DNA of 64,000 bases from Geomesophilobacter sediminis (GCF_016458275.1 NZ_JAEMHM010000013.1:124001-188000), one strand, 5' to 3'; positions 38,141 to 48,099 are shown, counted from the stretch's first letter. The notes: generated from the sequence alone by a model not told the origin. Made by a program: numbers and translations.

Positions 38141-40567
38141 ATGACCGAAACAACTAATGGCAGAAGCAGAAAAAGAGGGAACCCGGTGCGGTTCCCTCTT
38201 TTTCCATTAAGGGATATCGTCATCTTTCCGCACACCGTGATCCCGCTGTTCGTCGGGCGGGAGAAGTCGGTCCTGGCGCTTGAGGCGGCCATGTCCGGGC
38301 ACCAAAAGCAGATCCTCTTGGCGACCCAGAGAAACGCCCAGACCGAGGAGCCGACCCCGGAGGAGATCTACCCGGTCGGCACCATCTGCCAGATCATCCA
38401 GCTCCTGAAGCTCCCGGACGGCACCGTGAAGGTGCTGGTCGAAGGAAAACGGCGCGCCTCCATCGTCTCCTTTACCGACGAGGCGAGTTACTTCGAGGTG
38501 GACGTCGAGGAGCTTCCGGAGCGGTCCGGCAAGGCGAGCGAGGTCGAGGCGCTCAAGCGCGGCGTGGTCTCCGGTTTCGAGAACTACGTCAACCTCACCA
38601 GCTCGGTTCCCGCCGAGATCCTCCAGTCGGTCACCGGGATCACCGATCCCTCCCGGCTGGCCGACACCGTTGCGCCGCACCTGAACCTCAAGGTGCCGCA
38701 GAAGCAGGAACTTTTGGCGCTGGCCAACCCGGGGAAAAGGATGGAGCGGCTCCTCGCCCTGATGGAGAGCGAGATCGAGATCCTGCAGATCGAGAAACGG
38801 ATCCACGCCCGGGTCAAGAAGCAGATGGAGAAGACCCAGAAGGATTACTATCTCAACGAGCAGATCCGCGCCATCCAGAAGGAGTTGGGGGGCAAGGACG
38901 AGTTCAAGCAGGAACTGCGCCTGCTTGAGGAAAAGGTCGAGAAGGTGCGCCTTTCCGACGAGGCGCGGGAAAAGACCCTCTCCGAGATCAAGAAGCTCAA
39001 GCTGATGTCGCCGATGAGCGCCGAGGCCGCGGTGGTGCGCAACTACATCGACTGGCTCCTGTCGCTCCCCTGGGGGGTACTCACCCCGGAAAACGCCGAC
39101 ATCGAGGCCGCCGAGGCGCAGCTCGAGGCGGACCACTACGGGCTTACCAAGGTGAAGGAGCGCATCCTGGAACATTTGTGCGTGAACACCCTGGTGCCGG
39201 GGATGAAAGGACCTATTCTCTGCCTGGTCGGCCCTCCCGGGGTCGGGAAGACCTCGCTCGCCCGATCGGTTGCGGCTGCCACCGGACGCACCTTCGTGAA
39301 GATGTCGTTGGGCGGGGTGCGCGACGAGGCCGAGATCCGCGGGCACCGGCGCACCTACGTCGGTGCGATGCCGGGCAAGGTGATCCAGTCGCTCAAGAAG
39401 TGCGGCAGCGTGAACCCGGTCCTGTTGCTGGACGAGATCGACAAGATGACGGCCGATTTCCGGGGCGACCCGGCCTCGGCGCTCCTCGAGGTCCTCGATC
39501 CCGAGCAGAACGCCTCCTTCAACGATCACTTCCTCGACGTCGACTTCGACCTCTCCAAGGTGATGTTCATCACCACCGCGAACACCGCGCAGGGGATTCC
39601 CCGGCCGCTTCTGGACCGGATGGAGGTGGTGCGCCTGGAGGGATACACCGAGAAGGAGAAGCTCGCCATCGCGCGCCAGTATCTGGTCCCGCGGCAGGCC
39701 AAGGCGAACGGGCTCGCCGCGAAGGGGGTCGTTTTCGCCGACGAGGCGCTTCTCGAGATCATCCGGCGCTACACCCGCGAGGCGGGGGTCCGCTCCCTGG
39801 AGCGGGAGATCGGCTCGGTCTGCCGCAAGATAGCGGTCAACGTCGTCAAAGGTGGGCGGATGCGGCGCGTGGTGCAGGCCAAGCAGATCGCCCAGTATCT
39901 CGGGCCGCAGCGCTACCGCTACGGGGTCGCCCAGGTCAAGGACCAGGTCGGCATGGTCACCGGTCTGGCCTGGACCGAGGTGGGGGGGGAGCTCCTCGAC
40001 ATCGAGGTGGTATCCCTGCCGGGCAAAGGGAAGCTCACCATCACCGGAAAGCTCGGGTCGGTGATGCAGGAGTCGGCCCAGGCCGCGCTCACCTACGTGC
40101 GGTCCCGCTCCGAGCTTTTGGGGCTCGCTCCCGATTTCTACCAGAACATCGACCTGCACATCCACGTCCCCGAAGGGGCGATCCCCAAGGACGGCCCCTC
40201 CGCGGGGATCACCATGGCCTGCGCGCTCATTTCCGCGGTCACCCGGCGCCCGGTCTCCCGCGAGCTCGCCATGACCGGCGAGATCACCCTGCGCGGCGCG
40301 GTGCTCCCGATCGGCGGACTCAAGGAGAAGCTCTTGGCCGCCGGGCGCGGCGGGATCCGGACCGTGCTCATCCCCAAGGACAACGAGAAGGACCTCGCCG
40401 AAGTCCCCAAGGAGATCAAGGCGGGGCTCACCATCCATGCGGTTGCCCACATGGACGAGGTGATCGCGCGGGCGCTACCCGGCGACCTGGCCCAGCACGT
40501 CCATCCTCCTTACGTGGAGCGGATCGAGAAGGGTGAGGATGCGGCGACCCCGCATCCGTCGCATTAG
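38141..40567 (+). CDS. lon: ATP-dependent protease La
   Basis: The 808-residue protein has the LonA N-domain ([20 protein letters not shown]), the AAA module with [15 protein letters not shown] and LLLDEIDKM, and the C-terminal protease with the dyad Ser in [11 protein letters not shown] and Lys in [11 protein letters not shown]. Length is typical for a bacterial LonA. It lies 16 bases after clpX. Confidence 0.97.
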   Translation: MTETTNGRSRKRGNPVRFPLFPLRDIVIFPHTVIPLFVGREKSVLALEAAMSGHQKQILLATQRNAQTEEPTPEEIYPVGTICQIIQLLKLPDGTVKVLVEGKRRASIVSFTDEASYFEVDVEELPERSGKASEVEALKRGVVSGFENYVNLTSSVPAEILQSVTGITDPSRLADTVAPHLNLKVPQKQELLALANPGKRMERLLALMESEIEILQIEKRIHARVKKQMEKTQKDYYLNEQIRAIQKELGGKDEFKQELRLLEEKVEKVRLSDEAREKTLSEIKKLKLMSPMSAEAAVVRNYIDWLLSLPWGVLTPENADIEAAEAQLEADHYGLTKVKERILEHLCVNTLVPGMKGPILCLVGPPGVGKTSLARSVAAATGRTFVKMSLGGVRDEAEIRGHRRTYVGAMPGKVIQSLKKCGSVNPVLLLDEIDKMTADFRGDPASALLEVLDPEQNASFNDHFLDVDFDLSKVMFITTANTAQGIPRPLLDRMEVVRLEGYTEKEKLAIARQYLVPRQAKANGLAAKGVVFADEALLEIIRRYTREAGVRSLEREIGSVCRKIAVNVVKGGRMRRVVQAKQIAQYLGPQRYRYGVAQVKDQVGMVTGLAWTEVGGELLDIEVVSLPGKGKLTITGKLGSVMQESAQAALTYVRSRSELLGLAPDFYQNIDLHIHVPEGAIPKDGPSAGITMACALISAVTRRPVSRELAMTGEITLRGAVLPIGGLKEKLLAAGRGGIRTVLIPKDNEKDLAEVPKEIKAGLTIHAVAHMDEVIARALPGDLAQHVHPPYVERIEKGEDAATPHPSH

Positions 40568-40724
40568 CGGTACCGGACCCGATTTTTTTTGCTCGACGGC
40601 GAGCGCTGCCGGCGGTCCGGCTAATGTTTTGATTTCCCGCCGTTTGCCCCGTTTTGGGCTGCGGCGGGGGCGGCGCCCGGGCGGGGCTTCCGCCCGAAGA
40701 ATCGCGCCAGGCTTGAAAAAGTGG

Positions 40725-40754
40725 TTGACACTTCGGGAAGTCTTCTGGTATATA
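40725..40754 (+). promoter_or_regulatory. HU gene promoter
   Basis: TTGACA (40725-40730) and TATATA (40749-40754) are 18 bases apart, 40 bases before the start codon of the HU gene. Confidence 0.7.
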
Positions 40755-40793
40755 GTTGATTCACTTTTGCGATGCACTCATGAGGAGGTCAGG

Positions 40794-41069
40794 ATGAACA
40801 AGTCCGAACTGGTTGGCGCCGTAGCCGAAGAAGCTGGTCTCACCAAGGTTGATGCAGAAAAGGCCGTTACCGGTATCCTCGAAGCGCTGACGGACTGTCT
40901 CGCCCAGGGAGACAAGCTGACCCTCGTCGGCTTCGGTACCTTCTCGGTTGCCGAGCGCGCCGCGCGCTCCGGGCAGAACCCGCAGACCGGGAAGAAGATT
41001 GAAATCCCCGCCTCGGTCACCCCGAAGTTCAAGCCGGGCAACACCCTCAAGTCCCTTATCAATCAGTAG
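40794..41069 (+). CDS. hup: HU family DNA-binding protein
   Basis: The 91-residue protein is a canonical HU: MNKSELVGAVAEEAGLTKVDAEKAV, LTLVGFGTFSVAERAARSGQNPQTG and a C-terminal KFKPGNTLKSLIN. It bends and compacts DNA as a dimer. AGGAGG precedes the ATG. Three tRNA genes follow closely without an evident promoter of their own. Confidence 0.97.
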   Translation: MNKSELVGAVAEEAGLTKVDAEKAVTGILEALTDCLAQGDKLTLVGFGTFSVAERAARSGQNPQTGKKIEIPASVTPKFKPGNTLKSLINQ

Positions 41070-41093
41070 ATTTTTCCGCAGGTCGCACGCTGC

Positions 41094-41170
41094 GGGGTTG
41101 TAGCTCAGTTGGTTAGAGTGCCAGCCTGTCACGCTGGAAGTCGCGGGTTCGAGCCCCGTCAACCCCGCCA
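41094..41170 (+). tRNA. tRNA-Asp (GTC), copy 1
   Basis: A 77-base cloverleaf with acceptor GGGGTTG/CAACCCC, discriminator G, encoded CCA and anticodon loop CTGTCAC (anticodon GTC). It is identical to the copy at 41308. Confidence 0.97.
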
Positions 41171-41185
41171 TTATTAGATTCGAAA

Positions 41186-41261
41186 GGGCGAATAGCTCAG
41201 CTGGGAGAGCGCCAGCCTTACAAGCTGGATGTCGGGGGTTCGATCCCCTCTTCGCCCACCA
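41186..41261 (+). tRNA. tRNA-Val (TAC)
   Basis: A 76-base cloverleaf with acceptor GGGCGAA/TTCGCCC, encoded ACCA end and anticodon loop CTTACAA (anticodon TAC). Confidence 0.97.
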
Positions 41262-41307
41262 ATCGTGCGCCGGATGCGGAAACGTCCTCCCAAGGACGCA
41301 AAAAATT

Positions 41308-41384
41308 GGGGTTGTAGCTCAGTTGGTTAGAGTGCCAGCCTGTCACGCTGGAAGTCGCGGGTTCGAGCCCCGTCAACCCCGCCA
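41308..41384 (+). tRNA. tRNA-Asp (GTC), copy 2
   Basis: A 77-base tRNA with anticodon GTC, base-for-base the same as the copy at 41094; the third gene of the cluster. Confidence 0.97.
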
Positions 41385-41392
41385 TTATCAAG

Positions 41393-41419
41393 AAAAGGCC
41401 GCTTTCAGCGGCCTTTTTT
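41393..41419 (+). terminator. rho-independent terminator
   Basis: AAAAGGCCGC-TTTCA-GCGGCCTTTTTT closes the HU-tRNA unit. Confidence 0.9.
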
Positions 41420-41435
41420 GTTTGCCCCCTTTCAC

Positions 41436-41464
41436 TTGACTTAGCACCTTAAAATCGTTTATCC
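41436..41464 (+). promoter_or_regulatory. promoter candidate for the glycosyltransferase and secretion run
   Basis: TTGACT (41436-41441) and TTATCC (41459-41464), 17 bases apart, directly after the tRNA terminator. Confidence 0.45.
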
Positions 41465-41517
41465 TCGCCGAATCACTACCCCCAAACCCACGGCGTCATG
41501 CCGCTGAGCGAGTCCCC

Positions 41518-42249
41518 TTGAAACCAGTCGTAGTCATCCCAACCTATAACGAACGCGACAACCTGGAAAGGCTGACCCACCAGATCCTTGCCCTGGACGA
41601 ACGGGTCCACCTGCTCGTGGTGGACGACAACTCCCCGGACGGCACCGGCGCGCTGGCCGACCGGCTGGCCGCGGAATCGGAACGGGTGCACGTTTTGCAC
41701 CGCGCCGGCAAGCTCGGCCTGGGATCCGCCTACCGGGAGGGGTTCCGGATTGCGCTCGACCTGGGAGCGGACTGCGTGGTGGAGATGGACGCCGATTTCT
41801 CCCACGACCCGGAGATCCTGCCGATCTTTTTCCGGGAGATGGAGCGCTACGACCTGGTGATCGGGTCGCGCTATCTGAACGGGGTGTCGGTGGTCAATTG
41901 GCCGCTGCGCCGGCTGATGCTGAGTTATTTCGCCAGCGTCTACACCCGGGTCATCACCGGGCTCACCATCTCGGACTGCACAAGTGGCTTTAAATGCTTC
42001 CGCCGTGAGGTTCTTGAGGCGATCGACCTTGACCAGATCCGTTCGGACGGGTATTCCTTCCAGGTCGAGATGAACTACCGCTGTGTGGAGGCCGGGTTCC
42101 GGGTGGGCGAGGTGCCGATCATCTTCATCGACCGGCACGCCGGTACCTCCAAGATGTCGAAGAAGATCGTCCGCGAGGCGGTGGTCATGGTATGGAAGCT
42201 CAAGCTCGGTTCCCTGGCGCGCGGGCTGTTCGGAGGCAAGCGTGGCTGA
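41518..42249 (+). CDS. polyprenol-phosphate mannosyltransferase-like glycosyltransferase (GT2)
   Basis: The 243-residue protein has the GT2 motifs VVVIPTYNERDNLERL, VVDDNSPDGTGALADRL, EMDADFSHDPEILP, GSRYLNG and SDCTSGFKCFRREVLEAID, closest to dolichyl/polyprenol phosphate mannose synthase. The start is a TTG at 41518; an ATG at 41498 opens a 7-codon frame whose TGA overlaps the TTG. A small membrane protein gene overlaps the 3' end and may supply a membrane partner. Confidence 0.88.
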   Translation: MKPVVVIPTYNERDNLERLTHQILALDERVHLLVVDDNSPDGTGALADRLAAESERVHVLHRAGKLGLGSAYREGFRIALDLGADCVVEMDADFSHDPEILPIFFREMERYDLVIGSRYLNGVSVVNWPLRRLMLSYFASVYTRVITGLTISDCTSGFKCFRREVLEAIDLDQIRSDGYSFQVEMNYRCVEAGFRVGEVPIIFIDRHAGTSKMSKKIVREAVVMVWKLKLGSLARGLFGGKRG

Positions 42250-42424
42250 GTGGTGGAGCGTGGTGACCCTGGTCGGGCTGTGGGGATGGATCCTGAGCGC
42301 GGTCGGCTTCATCCTGCGCGGCTTTCCCCGGCGCGGGACCTTTTGCGGCGGCCGGGCGCTCCCCTTTGGCGTAGCCCTGGTGATCTTCTTCATCCTCTGG
42401 ATGGTGGGCATGTCGCACGCCTGA
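42242..42424 (+). CDS. 60-residue two-helix membrane protein
   Basis: The protein begins at GTG 42242 with GGAGG five bases upstream and reads VAEWWSVVTLVGLWGWILS, then a loop with FPRRGTFCGG, then a second helix (ALVIFFILWMVGM). It overlaps the 3' end of the glycosyltransferase gene by eight bases, so it is translationally coupled. It may anchor that enzyme to the membrane; this is inference. The longer in-frame reading from 42083 lies in the previous gene's sequence. Confidence 0.7.
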   Translation: MAEWWSVVTLVGLWGWILSAVGFILRGFPRRGTFCGGRALPFGVALVIFFILWMVGMSHA

Positions 42425-42507
42425 AGGCGTAACCCCCTGTCATGACCGGGGTTCGCGGGAGCTTTCCTGTTTTCATTCCCCGGCGTTTGTGGTAATGATA
42501 GGAAGTT

Positions 42508-43716
42508 ATGTCCGTATTCAAATGCAAGATAGGTGGCGCCGACGGGCGGGTGGTCGAACGTGAGTTCGAGGCCGTCAACGCGGCAATCCTCAGACAAAGT
42601 CTCGTGGAGCAAGGTTTCGTCGTCTTCGAAATCAAGAAGAAGGCGTTCCAGTTCCTTTTCGATACCGGCAATGCGCGGCGCAAGGTTTCCAACAAGGAAC
42701 TCCTGATGTTCAACCAGGAGCTCCTGGTCCTGCTCAAGGCGGGGCTCCCGATCATCCAGGCGCTCGACACCATCCTGGAAAGCGGTGCGCGCGGCAAACT
42801 CACCGAGATCCTCACCGCGATCCGCGAGGACGTCAAGGGGGGGATGGCCTTTTCCGCGGCCTTCGAGAAGTACCCCCGGGTCTTCCCGCACCTGTACATC
42901 GCCTCGATCCAGGCCGGCGAGCGGACCGGCGACCTGCCGCAGACGCTTCGGCGCTACATCGCCTTCCTGAAGCGGACCGAAGGGTTCAAGGGGAAGGTGG
43001 TCGCCGCGCTTTTCTACCCGGCGATCCTGGTGACCGTCGCGGTGATCGCGGTGGCGGTGCTCCTGGTGCAGGTGGTGCCGACCTTCAGCCAGATCTACAA
43101 GGATTCCGGGGCGGCCCTTCCGGTGCCGACCCAGATGTTGATCAACTTCACCACCATGCTGCGCCACTACCTCCCGGTTTTCATCGCGCTCGCCGTGGCC
43201 GGGGCCGCCTTCTTCCGGCGCTGGAAAGCGACCGAAACCGGGCGCTTCGCGGTGGACCGGTTCAAGGTCGGCCTCCCCTTCATCGGGCCGATGCTCACCC
43301 GGTACGCCGTCGCCGGCTTCACCCGGACCCTCGGCACCGTCCTCGGCTCCGGGATCCCGATCGTCGAGGCGCTGCGCATGTCGGTCGGGACCCTGAACAA
43401 CCGGCTCCTGGAACAGGGGCTTTTGCAGGCGGTGATCAAGGTCGAGGAGGGGAGCAAGCTCTCCAGCGCACTGGACTCGATCAAACTGATGCCCCCTCTG
43501 GCGCTCCGGATGCTTTCCGTGGGTGAATCCACCGGCTCCCTCGAAGAGATGCTCGGGGACATCTCGGACTACTTCGAGGAGGAGATCGACCGCAACCTCC
43601 AGGTCCTCACCACCGCCATCGAACCCGCCATCATGATCCTCATGGGTATCGTCATCGGTGGGATCATCATCACCATGTACCTTCCGATCTTCAAGATCGC
43701 GAACACAATGGGTTAA
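42508..43716 (+). CDS. gspF: type II secretion inner-membrane protein GspF
   Basis: The 402-residue protein has the double PilC/GspF domain: ELLMFNQELLVLLKAGLPII with GGMAFSAAFEKYPRVFP, and YAVAGFTRTLGTVLGSGIPIVEAL with MLSVGESTGSLEEML, with three membrane helices (about 165-190, 215-235 and 375-397). It is the cytoplasmic-membrane core of the type II/type IV pilus machine. It leads the E-M-N-O-P-D-G run, the order of the Oxp-type system. Confidence 0.95.
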   Translation: MSVFKCKIGGADGRVVEREFEAVNAAILRQSLVEQGFVVFEIKKKAFQFLFDTGNARRKVSNKELLMFNQELLVLLKAGLPIIQALDTILESGARGKLTEILTAIREDVKGGMAFSAAFEKYPRVFPHLYIASIQAGERTGDLPQTLRRYIAFLKRTEGFKGKVVAALFYPAILVTVAVIAVAVLLVQVVPTFSQIYKDSGAALPVPTQMLINFTTMLRHYLPVFIALAVAGAAFFRRWKATETGRFAVDRFKVGLPFIGPMLTRYAVAGFTRTLGTVLGSGIPIVEALRMSVGTLNNRLLEQGLLQAVIKVEEGSKLSSALDSIKLMPPLALRMLSVGESTGSLEEMLGDISDYFEEEIDRNLQVLTTAIEPAIMILMGIVIGGIIITMYLPIFKIANTMG

Positions 43717-43722
43717 CGATAG

Positions 43723-45444
43723 ATGCTGAACAACTTCCACAGAAGACGGCTCGGCGAGATCCTGCTGGCGAACGGTTCGCTTACCCGCGACCAGCTCGAT
43801 TACGCGCTCGACAAGCACCGCACCACGCGGGAGCGTTTCGGCACCATCTGCGTCGCCGACGGGCTGATCTCCGACCTCGCCCTGGCCCAGACCCTCGCCG
43901 AGCAGTACGGCCTCGAATTCGTCGACCTCAAGGGGTTCCGCCCCCCCGAGGAGGTCTTCAACGCCATCCCCCCCGACGCCGCCTTCCGCTACCATTTCGT
44001 GCCGCTGGAACTCAAGGGTGAGACCCTGGTGGTGGCGGTTTCCGACCCCTCCGACGTGCTGCAGCTCGACGAGATGGCGATCCTTTTGGAGCGCCCCCTG
44101 GAATTCAAGGTGGCCGCCGCCTCCGAGATCGAATTCCTTCTGAAGCGCGGGGAGGGGACCAGCCGCGTCCTCAAGGAGGTCTCCGAGGACTTCATGCTCC
44201 AGCTGGTCACCGAGACCGAGAAGGGGGAGGAGGTCCTCTCCGTCGAGAACGTCTCGGCCGACACCAGCCCGATCATCAAGCTGGTCAACTCGACCATCCT
44301 GGACGCCCTGGCCCGGCGCACCAGCGACATCCACATCGAGACCACCCAGGAAGGGGTGATCATCAAGTACCGTATTGACGGCGTCCTCTACAAGGCGACC
44401 GACACCATCGACGGTCACTTCCAGGGGCCGATCATCTCCCGCCTCAAGGTCATGAGCGAACTCGACATCTCGGAGCGCCGCATCCCGCAGGACGGCCGCT
44501 TCAAGATCCGCTTCTCCGGCAAGTCGATCGACTTTCGCGTCTCGATCATGCCGAGCGCCTTCGGCGAGGACGCGGTCATCCGTATTCTCGACAAGGAGAG
44601 CATCGCCTCCGACCTCAAGGGCCTCACCCTGGACACCCTCGGCATGGCGCTGCACGAGGTGAAACGCTTCCGCAAGATGATCCGCGAGCCGTACGGCATG
44701 GTGCTCGTCACCGGTCCGACCGGCTCCGGCAAGACCACCACCCTCTACGGCGCGCTCTCCGAGATCCACACCGGCGAGGAGAAGATCATCACCATCGAGG
44801 ACCCGGTCGAGTACGTTTTGAACGGGATCACCCAGATCCCGGTCAACGAGAAGAAGGGACTCACCTTCGCCCGGGGGTTGCGCTCCGTCTTGCGTCACGA
44901 CCCGGACAAGATCATGGTCGGCGAGATCCGCGACTCGGAGACGGCGCAGATCGCGGTGCAGTCGGCGCTCACCGGGCACTTGGTCTTCACCACGGTCCAC
45001 GCGAACAACGTCTTCGACGTGATCGGGCGTTTCACCCACATGGGGATCGACCCGTACAACTTCGTCGCCTGCCTGAACTGCGTGATGGCGCAGCGCCTGG
45101 TGCGCAAGATCTGCCCGTCCTGCAAGCGTCCGACCACCATATCCGACGAGGCGCTCATCGAAAGCGCCATCGACCCGCAACGGGCCCGCGGCGTCACCCT
45201 GTACGAGGCGGTCGGGTGCGAGGAGTGCAACGGGACCGGCTACCGCGGCCGTTCCGCCATCGTGGAGCTCCTCGACTTAAACGACGAGATCCGCGAGCTG
45301 ATCATTTCCAAGGCCCCCATCGCCCAGCTGAAGAACGCGGCGCGCGAGGCGGGCACCCTCTTTCTCCGGGAGTCGGCGGTCGCCAAGGTCCTGAACGGCG
45401 AAACCACCCTCCGGGAGATCAACCGTGTCACCTTCGTGGAGTAG
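43723..45444 (+). CDS. gspE: type II secretion ATPase GspE
   Basis: The 573-residue protein has an N-terminal MshEN domain (RLGEILLANGSLTRDQLDYAL), the ATPase core with P-loop [18 protein letters not shown] box and Walker B EIRDSETAQIA, and the C-terminal zinc motif CPSC...CEEC between the two subdomains. It powers pseudopilus assembly. It lies 6 bases after gspF. Confidence 0.96.
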   Translation: MLNNFHRRRLGEILLANGSLTRDQLDYALDKHRTTRERFGTICVADGLISDLALAQTLAEQYGLEFVDLKGFRPPEEVFNAIPPDAAFRYHFVPLELKGETLVVAVSDPSDVLQLDEMAILLERPLEFKVAAASEIEFLLKRGEGTSRVLKEVSEDFMLQLVTETEKGEEVLSVENVSADTSPIIKLVNSTILDALARRTSDIHIETTQEGVIIKYRIDGVLYKATDTIDGHFQGPIISRLKVMSELDISERRIPQDGRFKIRFSGKSIDFRVSIMPSAFGEDAVIRILDKESIASDLKGLTLDTLGMALHEVKRFRKMIREPYGMVLVTGPTGSGKTTTLYGALSEIHTGEEKIITIEDPVEYVLNGITQIPVNEKKGLTFARGLRSVLRHDPDKIMVGEIRDSETAQIAVQSALTGHLVFTTVHANNVFDVIGRFTHMGIDPYNFVACLNCVMAQRLVRKICPSCKRPTTISDEALIESAIDPQRARGVTLYEAVGCEECNGTGYRGRSAIVELLDLNDEIRELIISKAPIAQLKNAAREAGTLFLRESAVAKVLNGETTLREINRVTFVE

Positions 45445-45447
45445 GGC

Positions 45448-46368
45448 GTGAGCATCTTTGCCAGGAAAGGAGTGGGGGCCGAAATCGCCCCGGGGGGGGT
45501 TACCCTCGCGCTTTTGGGCGGGTCGGCCAAGGCCCCGCGGCTGGAGGGGTTCGAGCAGGTCGTGCTCCCGGCCGAGGTCCTGCGCGTTTCCCGCCGGGAG
45601 CCCAACGTCCTGGAGACCCGGCGCTTCGTCAGCGCGATCAACGAGGCGCGGCTCAAGCTCCCCTCCGACGAGAAGGGGATCTCGCTCTCCATCCCGGACG
45701 CCTGCGGCCGGGTGATGCTCCTCGACCTCGAGGCCCGCTTCAAAAACCGGGAGGAGGGGGCGGAGCTGATCCGCTGGAAGCTGAAAAAAAGCCTCCCCTA
45801 CGACATCGCCGGCGTCCAGCTGGACTACCAGACCCTTGCCGAGCGGGAAAACGGCGCCCTGACCGTGCTGGTCTCGATGGTGGCCCGCGAGGTGGTGACG
45901 CAGTACGAGGATCTTTTCGCCGAGGCCGGAATCGAGGCGCGGCGCATCGATTTCACCTCCTTCAGTCTCTACCGCCTCTTCGCCAACCGGCTCGATCTGG
46001 CGGAAAACGGCGCCCTGGTGAGTTACTACGGCGGGGCCCTCAACATTTTCATCTTCTACGGCGGGATCCTCTCGTTCTACCGGAGCAAGGCACTCCCCGG
46101 CGACGGGCAGGCCCTTTTCCGTGAGATCAACAGCTCGCTTCTGGTATACAACGACCGCAACCCCGGTCAGGTCATCTCGGAGATCTTCTGCCTGGCCGAC
46201 GCCGCCGACGCCGAGGTCTTCCGTGCCGTCGTCGCCGAGGCGAGCGGCATCGAGCCGGTGCTGCTCGACCCGGAACGGGTGGTCGCCCGTCCCAACCTCA
46301 AGGTTTCCCGGGAGACCTTCCATGCCCTCACCGGGAGTATCGGGGCGGCCCTGAGGAGTCTGCGATGA
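45448..46368 (+). CDS. PilM/GspL-like cytoplasmic secretion component
   Basis: The 306-residue protein, from GTG at 45448, has an actin-like PilM fold pattern: VSLSIPDACGRVMLLDLEAR is split here as SIPDACGRVMLLDLEARFKN, then WKLKKSLPYDI, ENGALTVLVSMVAREVVTQY and a final region LKVSRETFHAL. It would link the ATPase to the inner-membrane PilN/PilO pair. The gap to gspE is 3 bases and its stop overlaps the next ATG. Confidence 0.85.
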   Translation: MSIFARKGVGAEIAPGGVTLALLGGSAKAPRLEGFEQVVLPAEVLRVSRREPNVLETRRFVSAINEARLKLPSDEKGISLSIPDACGRVMLLDLEARFKNREEGAELIRWKLKKSLPYDIAGVQLDYQTLAERENGALTVLVSMVAREVVTQYEDLFAEAGIEARRIDFTSFSLYRLFANRLDLAENGALVSYYGGALNIFIFYGGILSFYRSKALPGDGQALFREINSSLLVYNDRNPGQVISEIFCLADAADAEVFRAVVAEASGIEPVLLDPERVVARPNLKVSRETFHALTGSIGAALRSLR

Positions 46369-46898
46369 AACTGCGGATCAACCTCGCCACCCGGCGCTAT
46401 ATCGACCACCGCATGGTCAACGGCATCCTGGGCGGCGCGTTTTTAGTATGTCTGCTGCTGCTTGCCTTCCAGCTCAACCGGACCGCCTATCTGGCCGGCG
46501 AGGTGCGGCGGGCGCGGGGCGAGGCGGCGGCGCTTGCCAAAACCGGCAAGGTCGAGGTGGTCAACGAGAGCCAGTACCGGGTGGTGAAGGCCCGGATCGC
46601 CTTTGCCAACACGGTCCTGGAGCGCAAAGGGCTCAATTGGCTGGGCCTGCTCGACGCCCTGGAGGCGACCGTCCCGGAAGGGGTCGCGCTGAACCGGATC
46701 GAGCCGAACCCGCACGACAACCTGATCAAGATCGGCGGGGCGGCACGCAACTTCACCAACCTGCGCCAGCTCATGGAAAACATGGAACACTCCCCGTACT
46801 TCTCCGAGGTCTACATCCTGAGCCAGAGCGAGGCGAAGGTGGGGCTGACACAGCAGGGGATTCTTTTCGGGCTCTCCACACGGGTGAACTTGCGATGA
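46365..46898 (+). CDS. PilN-like inner-membrane secretion component
   Basis: The 177-residue protein has a cytosolic N-terminus with the PilN motif MKLRINLATRRYID, one transmembrane helix (GILGGAFLVCLLLLAFQL) and a periplasmic ferredoxin-like domain (WLGLLDALEATVPEGVALNRIEP, NFTNLRQLMENME). The N-terminal motif is the one that binds PilM. Overlaps with both neighbours by four bases. Confidence 0.88.
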   Translation: MKLRINLATRRYIDHRMVNGILGGAFLVCLLLLAFQLNRTAYLAGEVRRARGEAAALAKTGKVEVVNESQYRVVKARIAFANTVLERKGLNWLGLLDALEATVPEGVALNRIEPNPHDNLIKIGGAARNFTNLRQLMENMEHSPYFSEVYILSQSEAKVGLTQQGILFGLSTRVNLR

Positions 46899-47446
46899 AC
46901 TACGAGATGCTCCGAGATATCGCACGGGCCAAGCGCGGCGCGCTCCTTTTGCTCGGCCTGATCCTGTTCGGCTCCCTGGCCGCCTGGGGATACGGCGCCT
47001 TCGTCGCCGAGCCGGCCCTGGATCGGGCTCAAAACGAGTTGGCGGCGGCCCGACGAAACGCCTCCGGCGCGGCCGCCGGCACTCCTGCCGCGCGCTACCG
47101 CGCCGCCGAGGCCGACCTGAAGCTGTTTAGGGAACGGGTTTTGGACAAGAAGTCCTTCCCCGCTTTCCTGTCCCGGCTCTTCGAGGATGCCCAGCGCAAC
47201 GCCCTCTCCCTGAAGCAGGTCAGCTATAAACCGACGGTGGTCAAGGACCAGGGTCTCTTGAGCTACGATATCGGTTTCACCGTGAGCGGCCACTACGGTT
47301 CGGTCAAAAGCTTCATCGCCGACCTGACCCGTACCCCGGAGATGGTGACCCTGGATTCGGTCTCGCTGATGAACCCGAGCCCGACCGAGGAACGGATCGA
47401 CCTCAGGGTCCAGATCACCGCCTACCTGAAGACGGAGGGAGCATGA
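46895..47446 (+). CDS. PilO/GspM-like inner-membrane secretion component
   Basis: The 183-residue protein has one N-terminal transmembrane helix (ALLLLGLILFGSLAAWGYGAF), a coiled-coil stretch and a ferredoxin-like domain (SYDIGFTVSGHYGSVKSFIADL, IDLRVQITAYLKTEG). It forms a heterodimer with PilN in related systems. The start at 46895 is set by the ATGA overlap. Confidence 0.85.
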   Translation: MNYEMLRDIARAKRGALLLLGLILFGSLAAWGYGAFVAEPALDRAQNELAAARRNASGAAAGTPAARYRAAEADLKLFRERVLDKKSFPAFLSRLFEDAQRNALSLKQVSYKPTVVKDQGLLSYDIGFTVSGHYGSVKSFIADLTRTPEMVTLDSVSLMNPSPTEERIDLRVQITAYLKTEGA

Positions 47447-48099
47447 ACCGGAAGAAGCTCCTGCTCGCCGTTTTGGTACTCTGTTTCTTCGGCGCGGTCG
47501 TCTCGGCCGTGCTGCGCGCCCCGCACCAGGAAAAGGTGACCCAGCTCAAGTACCGTCCCGGGGTGCCGGTGCCGGTGCGCAAGTCCGCCCCGACCAAGGG
47601 AACTGCCGCCCCGGCGGGCCCGGCGCGGGACCAGGGGGGGCTCGACATGGCCCTGATGGACCGGCAGCTCCCCGCCTACAGCGGGTTTCGCAGGAACATC
47701 TTCAGCCCGATCTTCCGGGAGGAGGTGAAGCTCCCTCCGGTCAAGGCGCTGCCGCTGCCGCCCCGGCCGCTGCCGCTGCCGCCCCCCCCGAAACAGCCGC
47801 CGCTGGTCGCGGCCGGACCTCCGGCTCCCCCTCCACCGCCGGAGGACAAGGATTTCGAGGAGCTTTCCCGGTTCACCTTCCTCGGTTTCTTGAACAAGGA
47901 AGGGAGCAAGACGATCTTTCTTTCCAACGGGAAGGAGATCTTTCTGGCGAAGAAGGGCTCGACGGTGGCCGGTAAATTCACCGTGGTCGCACTTACCGAC
48001 GATGCCCTGACCCTGGGCACCCGCAGCAGCGGGAAGGAAGTGGTCATTCCGTTGATGGAAAACCGGGCGCTGATCCCGCAGCGCTCCGGGAGACGCTAA
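47443..48099 (+). CDS. PilP/GspC-like periplasmic connector
   Basis: The 218-residue protein has one N-terminal membrane helix (LLLAVLVLCFFGAVVSAVL), a long Pro-rich segment (PLPPRPLPLPPPPKQPP, residues about 105-130) and a C-terminal beta domain (FLGFLNKEGSKTIFLSNGKEIFLAKKG, VVIPLMENRAL) like the HR domain of GspC/PilP, which docks to the secretin. It ends the M-N-O-P group and is followed by the secretin. Confidence 0.85.
   Translation: MNRKKLLLAVLVLCFFGAVVSAVLRAPHQEKVTQLKYRPGVPVPVRKSAPTKGTAAPAGPARDQGGLDMALMDRQLPAYSGFRRNIFSPIFREEVKLPPVKALPLPPRPLPLPPPPKQPPLVAAGPPAPPPPPEDKDFEELSRFTFLGFLNKEGSKTIFLSNGKEIFLAKKGSTVAGKFTVVALTDDALTLGTRSSGKEVVIPLMENRALIPQRSGRR

Noticed and set aside
40761-41171. 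136-codon open frame on the minus strand over HU and tRNA-Asp
   Set aside because: Its start lies in the reverse complement of the tRNA, a known spurious type.
41476-45180. 1234-codon open frame on the minus strand
   Set aside because: It is the complement of the gspF-gspE region, which has unmistakable motifs.
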